From Oscillospiraceae bacterium (GTDB taxonomy: Bacteria > Bacillota > Clostridia > Oscillospirales > Oscillospiraceae): a DNA stretch of 14,648 bases. The notes beneath the pieces are model-generated. The model saw only the letters and a list, made by a program, of their open reading frames with translations. It had not been told where the DNA came from and made no database searches. The stretch is from positions 1-14,648 of the forward strand of contig JAEDJB010000039.1 of NCBI GenBank assembly GCA_016296565.1, in the 5' to 3' direction. This document shows positions 14,033 through 14,648 of the stretch, piece after piece (position 1 is the stretch's first letter; each line of letters starts with the position of its first letter). The position numbers and the translations under genes were made by a program.

Positions 14033-14049
14033 CCGCGGCCCGGCCGCGG
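14033..14049 (+). repeat. GC-only hairpin in the antiporter leader
   Basis: CCGCGG, CCCGG, CCGCGG: a 6-bp perfect stem with a 5-nt loop, made only of G and C, 20 nt before the start codon and about 6 nt before the GGAGG site. No U-run follows, so it is not a plain terminator; it could hinder ribosome loading or shape the leader. Confidence 0.5.
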
Positions 14050-14068
14050 CGTTTGGAGGTTTTATACT

Positions 14069-14648
14069 ATGAAAAAAAGCAATCCCATTGCCCTGCTGCC
14101 CATCGGGGTGTTTCTGGTCCTCTATCTGGGGCTGGGCATCCTCTTTGAGTACGGGCTGAAGATCCCCATGGGGTTCTACAACATCCCCATTGTGGTGGCT
14201 TTTCTGGCGGCTCTTCTGGTGGCCTGCGTCCAGAACCGGTCCCTCTCCTTTGACGACAAGCTGGTCCTCATGGGAAAAGGCGTGGGGGACAAAAACATTA
14301 TGATCATGATCCTCATCTTCATGACCGCCGGCATCTTTGTAGGGGTGGTGGGCCGCAGCAGCGCCGAGAGCGTTGCCTACTGCCTGCTCTCCCTGATCCC
14401 CGCCCGGTACGCGGTGGCGGTACTCTTTGTGGTGGCCTGCTTCGTCTCCCTGGCCATGGGCACCTCCGTGGGCACCATCACCCTCATCACCCCCATCGCC
14501 CTGGCGGTGGCGGGGGCCTCGGACTTCAGCGTGCCCCTGTGCGTAGCCTCGGTGATGGGAGGCGCCATGTTCGGGGACAACCTGTCCTTTATTTCCGACA
14601 CCACCATCGCCGCCTGCAACGGCCAGGGCTGCCAGATGAAGGACAAGT
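14069..14648 (+). CDS. NhaC-type Na+/H+ antiporter family protein, 3' end cut by the window edge
   Basis: Read by hand from the ATG at 14069, with GGAGG 9 nt upstream, to the right edge: 193 residues of an integral membrane protein. Hydrophobic segments lie around 7-26, 38-54, 76-95, 114-130 and 134-150. The family signature is clear: GTSVGTITLITPIA (131-144) and GGAMFGDNLSFISDTT (164-179), where Asp170, Asn171 and Asp177 are the charged or polar residues typical of the NhaC transport core. Members exchange Na+ for H+, or carry amino acids and organic acids in exchange for Na+, so the substrate is not fixed. The only plus-strand gene here, it diverges from rplS. Confidence 0.9.
   Translation, partial: MKKSNPIALLPIGVFLVLYLGLGILFEYGLKIPMGFYNIPIVVAFLAALLVACVQNRSLSFDDKLVLMGKGVGDKNIMIMILIFMTAGIFVGVVGRSSAESVAYCLLSLIPARYAVAVLFVVACFVSLAMGTSVGTITLITPIALAVAGASDFSVPLCVASVMGGAMFGDNLSFISDTTIAACNGQGCQMKDK

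Noticed and set aside
14377..14646. Minus-strand open frame at the right edge
   Set aside because: Antisense to the NhaC-type gene, whose signature motifs are in the plus frame.

Overview
The window looks like a chromosomal stretch of a GC-rich Gram-positive anaerobe, most likely a gut Clostridia member of the Oscillospirales (Flavonifractor/Pseudoflavonifractor/Oscillibacter type). This rests on three things: the tig-clpP-clpX-lon-engB order typical of Firmicutes, strong purine-rich Shine-Dalgarno sites, and GC-rich third codon positions. The lineage call is an inference from gene order and protein flavour; I ran no search.

Layout. All genes but one lie on the minus strand and read from right to left. 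At the right edge a partial NhaC-type Na+/H+ antiporter gene (14069 onward, plus strand) diverges from rplS (13438-13782). rplS has an extended -10 promoter, a structured leader and a UUCG-loop terminator. Next comes a two-gene membrane module: a TMEM43-like protein (12410-13273) and a two-TM protein with a C-terminal zinc ribbon (11839-12375). It has its own promoter, overlapped by a 31-bp inverted repeat, and ends in a 47-nt hairpin. A second promoter then starts a tightly packed group: rbgA, rnhB, yraN, thrC and a metallophosphoesterase gene. The first three overlap, and the last follows thrC by 17 nt.

From about 7520 leftwards lies the protein quality-control cluster: trigger factor (tig), clpP, clpX, lon, the ribosome-assembly GTPase engB, and a formate/nitrite transporter (FNT) gene that runs off the left edge. 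Trigger factor meets nascent chains, ClpXP and Lon degrade misfolded and regulatory proteins, and EngB and RbgA both serve 50S assembly. The window is therefore mostly ribosome biogenesis and proteostasis, with threonine synthesis and small transporters attached.

Most of the window is housekeeping. The parts least explained by standard annotation are the TMEM43-like/zinc-ribbon pair inserted between rplS and rbgA with its dyad-covered promoter; RNA hairpins after clpP, clpX and lon, including an arrangement that could hide the lon start; an RNase HII whose GRG motif reads GAG; and nested inverted repeats in front of the antiporter gene. I see no CRISPR array, tRNA, rRNA, insertion sequence or phage gene.
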